A DNA stretch of 64,000 nt from Mantamonas sphyraenae (taxonomy: Eukaryota > CRuMs > Mantamonadidae), in NCBI GenBank assembly GCA_026936335.1, contig JAPMXV010000042.1, positions 496,001 to 560,000 on the forward strand. The letters are read 5' to 3'. This document shows positions 60,452 through 64,000 of the stretch, in pieces. The notes under the pieces are model-generated. The model ran no database searches. It was not told the origin of the DNA and saw nothing but the letters and a program-made list of their open reading frames with translations. The position numbers and the translations under genes were made by a program. The stretch's first letter is position 1, and each line of letters begins with the position of its first letter.

Positions 60452-63400
60452 TCATTCAGCTGCCTCCGCTCGCGGTGAAGCCGGGCCGCTTCCCTCTGTG
60501 TCTGTCGTGGATCCACTGTCCATTCCGTCATCGTCATGATCCACGTCGTCCATGTCATCCTCACCTGCTGCTTCGGCAATTGTGGCCAACGTTGCCAACG
60601 CAGAGGGGAGAATGGGCGACGCTGTCGAGCTGTGCTGCGCGTCGTCCTCGATCGCATCCAAGTCGTCACTGTAGGTGGAGGCACTCGAAGCAGCGCGATT
60701 CCTGCTGATCTCTGGGCCAGGTGACATCCCCAGTTGGGTCCGCAGCACCTGGTTGTCCTTCTGCAAGGCATTGAGCTTGGCGATATACCGGGTTTCGAGC
60801 TTGTTTCGGGCCTTGAGGATAGCTCGGTCACGCTCCTCTTCTAGTCCCTGGCGCACTTTTCGCATGTGTTGCTGATTGGCAAGGTCCCATAGCCTCTTGT
60901 CGTCCCTCCTCTGCGCTTCTAACGCGTGGCGTAGATCGTCAAGCTCAGCTGCATGTGCTTTGGCTATTCGCTGCAGCGACGCCTCATGCTCTTGTTCAAG
61001 CGCTTGATGTCGTTCACTGTGTTCGCTTAGTGTCCTCTCCAGCCGATCTTCGAGGCCCTTGGAGGTGGCAGTGGCATCTGCGATCTGATCCCGGAACATC
61101 GTGCGGATTTGCTGCTGCCGGGTGCGATGCTGCTCCTTCTCAGCTTCCAGCTTCGCGTGCATGTGTCTCTCCTGATTTTCCAGCATGTATCGTTGCAGAT
61201 GATTGAGCAGGATCCCTTGGGTGCGCTGAAACAAGTCGAGCTTGCGTTGAGTCTGCTCCGCAGTGCGTTGAGCTGCTTTTACGCTCTTCTGAAGCTTGCG
61301 TGTCTTCTTTTGGGCAGATTTGATCTGTTCCATGGATTGAGCCTGCGCGCTTGTCCTTGACTCCAACTCACGAGTCGTCTGTGAAAGCGTGCTCTCCAAC
61401 TTCTCGAGTTGCACTTGTTTCTGCACGCGATCCAGTTCAGCTCCCTTGAGTTCTTGTTTCAGTGTCTTGTTCCTTGCTTCCTGAGTTTCCAGTTGCTGCT
61501 TGAGACTGGTTGCCTCTTGGTTGGTTTGCTCCACTGCCTTTTCCAAGTCCCCCTTCAGCTTCCTCACCTCCTCTTCCAGCTGCCCTTTCACCCTCATTGC
61601 CTCCTTCACCTTCTCCTCCATCTCCGCCACCATCTCTCCCTGCCCCTGTTTCCTGGCCTCCACCTCCTCCTTCAGCTTCTTCACCTCTTCTTCCAGCTTC
61701 TCCTTCTCTCCCATCGCCTCCTTCACCTTCTCTTCCATCTCCGCCACCATCTCTCCCTGCCCCTGTTTCCTGGCTTCCACCTCCTCCTTCAGCTTCTTCA
61801 CCTCCTCTTCCACCTGCCCTTTCACCCTCATTGCCTCCTTCACCTTCTCCTCCATCTCCGCCACCAACTCCCCCTGCCCCTGTTTCCTGTCCTCCACCTC
61901 CTCCTTCAGCTTCTTCACCTCCTCTTCCAGCTGCCCCTTCTCTCCCATCGCCTCCTTCACCTTCTCTTCCATCTCCGCCACCATCTCCCCCTGCCCCTGT
62001 TTCCTGTCCTCCACCTCCTCCTTCAGCTTCTTCACCTCCTCTTCCAGCTTCTCCTTCTCTCCCATCGCCTCCTTCACCTTCTCTTCCATCTCCGCCACCA
62101 TCTCTCCCTGCCCCTGTTTCCTGGCTTCCACCTCCTCCTTCAGCTTCCTCACCTCTTCTTCCAGCTTCTCCTTCTCTCCCATCGCCTCCTTCACCTTCTC
62201 TTCCATCTCCGCCACCATCTCTCCCTGCCCCTGTTTCCTGGCTTCCACCTCCTCCTTCAGCTTCTTCACCTCCTCTTCCAGCTTCTCCTTCTCTCCCATC
62301 GCCTCCTTCACCTTCTCTTCCATCTCCGCCACCATCTCTCCCTGCCCCTGTTTCCTGGCTTCCACCTCCTCCTTCAGCTTCTTCACCTCTTCTTCCAGCT
62401 TCTCCTTCTCTCCCATCGCCTCCTTCACCTTCTCTTCCATCTCCGCCACCATCTCCCCCTGCCCCTGTTTCCTGGCCTCCACCTCCCCCTTCAGCTTCTT
62501 CACCTCCTCTTCCAGCTGCCCTTTCACCCTCATTGCCTCCTTCACCTTCTCCTCCATCTCCGCCACCATCTCTCCCTGCCCCTGTTTCCTGGCTTCCACC
62601 TCCTCCTTCAGCTTCTTCACCTCCTCTTCCAGCTGCCCCTTCTCTCCCACCACCTCCTTCACCTTCTCTTCCATCTCCGCCACCAACTCCCCCTGCCCCT
62701 GTTTCCTGTCCTCCACCTCCTCCTTCAGCTTCCTCACCTCCTCTTCCAGCTGCCCCTTCTCCCTCATTGCCTCCTTCACCTTCTCTTCCATCTCCGCCAC
62801 CATCTCTCCCTGCCCCTGTTTCCTGGCTTCCACCTCCTCCTTCAGCTTCCTCACCTCTTCTTCCAGCCGCTCCTTCTCCTTCCCCTCACGTTCACTCATC
62901 ATGACTTGCCCATCTATCGCCATACGCAACTCGGCTTCCAATCGTCGCCTCGTCCCCTGCTCCTCTTCCAGCAGCGTTTCCACCGCAGCCTTTTCCGCTC
63001 GAATCTTTTCCATCTCCCCTTTTAGCTCCCCTTCAGACTCTGCTGCCATCATTTCTCGTGCTTGAAGCTTCGTCTTTGCGTCATCCACCTTCATCTTCAT
63101 CCGTTGCAGCTCCCCAGCCTGCTCCTCCGCCCGAGCTCGCCGTCGGCTCTCCCGTTCTTCCATCTCCCGTGTCACCTTCTCCTGCTCCGCTACTTTCTTC
63201 TGCGTCTCTCTCAACGCTCCCTCTGCATCATGGCGCTTCCTCACCTCCTCTTGCATTTGGCCCAGCAGCGTGGCCAGTTCTTCGTTCAACTGCTTCTCTA
63301 TCTCCTGTGTCGACCCCAGACGGCCTTCTACCTCCTGCAGCCTGTTTTCCATCTCTTTACGAGCCATGTTCGATTCACGTTGCACCCTTGCAACCTCCTC

Positions 63401-64000
63401 CTTTGCTGAGTCCACCTCACGCTGCATCTGATTCGCCACTCGTGTTTCTGCCTCGCGTACCAGTGTGTCGTCCAACAGGATCTCCCGCAACCGACCCAGC
63501 TCTGCCTTGTGTGCTGCTTTCAGCTGTTCCAGAGCTCGTTTCAACGACGCCACGTCCTGGTCCACCGACACTTCCCGCCGCACGTGTTTTCTTGCGCTCT
63601 CTCTCTTCTGCATCCTCTCCAGAGCTTCCCTGCATTCGCGCAGTTCCTGTTGCGTCTGATCGAGTCGCACTTGCATCGCTCTCGCCTTTTCCCATCCTGT
63701 TTCTCGCTGCTCTTTGCTGTGTTCTCGTACGTACTGTTTGTACGCCGCAAGCAGAGCGTCCCCGCCCTCCTGCCCCTGTGACCCATCACTGGATCCCTCT
63801 GCCGTCGCTCTGCTCTCCAAGGTCCCTACTCTTTCCTCAAGCTCAGCAATGTATGTGCGCAGGTTATCCACTTCTTCCTTGTGCGCCTGCTGCTTCCACG
63901 CGGCCTGCTCGACACTGCCACCGCTATCCGTTTGCGACGCCACCATCGCCTGCTCCCATTGTCTCTCGTCCAACGTTATGTCTTGCCGGGCACGAGCCAA
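60452..64000 (-). CDS. Repeat-rich coiled-coil protein (N-terminus off right edge)
   Basis: At least 1,182 residues, almost entirely alpha-helical coiled coil rich in Glu, Lys, Gln and Arg. The start is beyond position 64000. The middle holds 11 copies of a 39-residue unit (consensus core KLKEEVEARKQGQGEMVAEM), encoded by 117-bp repeats. Flanking parts are non-repetitive coiled coil, and the C-terminus is acidic and serine-rich (DDMDDVDHDDDGMDSGSTTD). No motor, membrane or catalytic domain is visible in the part present. Overall build resembles golgin-, myosin-tail- or centrosomal-type scaffolds; a specific identity is not supported. Confidence 0.8.
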   Translation of the reverse strand: MARARQDITLDERQWEQAMVASQTDSGGSVEQAAWKQQAHKEEVDNLRTYIAELEERVGTLESRATAEGSSDGSQGQEGGDALLAAYKQYVREHSKEQRETGWEKARAMQVRLDQTQQELRECREALERMQKRESARKHVRREVSVDQDVASLKRALEQLKAAHKAELGRLREILLDDTLVREAETRVANQMQREVDSAKEEVARVQRESNMARKEMENRLQEVEGRLGSTQEIEKQLNEELATLLGQMQEEVRKRHDAEGALRETQKKVAEQEKVTREMEERESRRRARAEEQAGELQRMKMKVDDAKTKLQAREMMAAESEGELKGEMEKIRAEKAAVETLLEEEQGTRRRLEAELRMAIDGQVMMSEREGKEKERLEEEVRKLKEEVEARKQGQGEMVAEMEEKVKEAMREKGQLEEEVRKLKEEVEDRKQGQGELVAEMEEKVKEVVGEKGQLEEEVKKLKEEVEARKQGQGEMVAEMEEKVKEAMRVKGQLEEEVKKLKGEVEARKQGQGEMVAEMEEKVKEAMGEKEKLEEEVKKLKEEVEARKQGQGEMVAEMEEKVKEAMGEKEKLEEEVKKLKEEVEARKQGQGEMVAEMEEKVKEAMGEKEKLEEEVRKLKEEVEARKQGQGEMVAEMEEKVKEAMGEKEKLEEEVKKLKEEVEDRKQGQGEMVAEMEEKVKEAMGEKGQLEEEVKKLKEEVEDRKQGQGELVAEMEEKVKEAMRVKGQVEEEVKKLKEEVEARKQGQGEMVAEMEEKVKEAMGEKEKLEEEVKKLKEEVEARKQGQGEMVAEMEEKVKEAMRVKGQLEEEVRKLKGDLEKAVEQTNQEATSLKQQLETQEARNKTLKQELKGAELDRVQKQVQLEKLESTLSQTTRELESRTSAQAQSMEQIKSAQKKTRKLQKSVKAAQRTAEQTQRKLDLFQRTQGILLNHLQRYMLENQERHMHAKLEAEKEQHRTRQQQIRTMFRDQIADATATSKGLEDRLERTLSEHSERHQALEQEHEASLQRIAKAHAAELDDLRHALEAQRRDDKRLWDLANQQHMRKVRQGLEEERDRAILKARNKLETRYIAKLNALQKDNQVLRTQLGMSPGPEISRNRAASSASTYSDDLDAIEDDAQHSSTASPILPSALATLATIAEAAGEDDMDDVDHDDDGMDSGSTTDTEGSGPASPRAEAAE
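61565..62860. repeat. 11-copy 117-bp in-frame tandem repeat
   Basis: Eleven direct repeats spaced exactly 117 bp, marked by CCTGCCCCTGTTTCCTG near 61640 and every 117 bp to about 62810. Copies differ by a few substitutions (EAR/EDR, GEM/GEL, EKEK/EKGQ/VKGQ variants in the protein). All stay in frame with the coiled-coil gene on the minus strand. Confidence 0.92.

Noticed and set aside
61565-62860. CRISPR-like regular spacing
   Set aside because: The units are contiguous 117-bp coding repeats without unique spacers, inside a eukaryotic gene.
61409-63065. Three long plus-strand open frames (polyproline/serine/leucine) over the repeat region
   Set aside because: They are the antisense of the 39-codon coiled-coil repeats; the repeat keeps all frames open. 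Low-complexity translation and no start context.

Overview
The window is nuclear DNA from a gene-dense, GC-rich unicellular eukaryote. Genes carry GT-AG introns of about 80-350 bp, and the proteins are eukaryote-specific: clathrin light chain, NUP160, the AP-5 zeta subunit, condensin-II G2, MCM9, CEP44, a WDR47-like protein and a tubulin-type cytosolic carboxypeptidase. Keeping CEP44, a cytosolic carboxypeptidase and WDR47 suggests an organism with centrioles or flagella. Frizzled-like receptors, TKL kinases and LRR receptors suggest a free-living protist. I cannot fix the lineage from sequence alone. The left end cuts a CTNNBL1 gene and the right end cuts a repeat-rich coiled-coil gene.

Layout, left to right: CTNNBL1 (-), aldo-keto reductase (+), DNase II (+), MCM9 (-), cytosolic carboxypeptidase (-), ribosomal protein uL16/RPL10 (+), clathrin light chain (-), DNA2 helicase-nuclease (+), LRR multipass receptor 1 (-), ankyrin-TKL kinase (+), PAM16 (+), a small membrane protein (-), neutral-sphingomyelinase-like phosphodiesterase (+), CEP44 (-), NUP160 (-), an unknown helical/acidic protein (+), AP5Z1 (-), a Frizzled-like 7TM receptor (+), a small two-TM protein (+), CFDP1/SWC5 (+), NCAPG2 (-), LRR multipass receptor 2 (+), WDR47-like (-), two small Tim chaperones (-), FKBP-TPR (+), Mrr-like nuclease (-), MBIP-like (+), TauE/SafE transporter (-), TadA-like deaminase (-), and the coiled-coil protein (-). 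I saw no CRISPR array, insertion sequence or clear tRNA gene, but I did not scan exhaustively for RNA genes.

The genome is very compact. Divergent genes start 14-115 bp apart. Convergent genes often stop within 1-60 bp of each other or overlap. Introns are few (about 23 in 30 genes), use almost only GTNNGT donors, and sit near 5' ends. Two genes have introns at the start codon: PAM16 has an exon made only of ATG, and RPL10 seems to split its ATG and use an 8-nt exon.

About eleven single-base frame breaks interrupt otherwise conserved genes (DNA2 x3, LRR receptor 1, sphingomyelinase, the unknown gene x2, AP5Z1 x2, Frizzled-like x2). Nearly all lie in short homopolymers, which points to assembly errors rather than pseudogenes.

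The most novel-looking items are the paired LRR/Cys-rich/multipass receptors, the start-codon introns, and the unknown protein at 33489-36019. Working themes are genome maintenance (DNA2, MCM9, NCAPG2, CFDP1), mitochondrial import (PAM16, two small Tims), trafficking (clathrin light chain, AP5Z1), and surface signalling (two LRR receptors, Frizzled-like receptor, TKL kinase).
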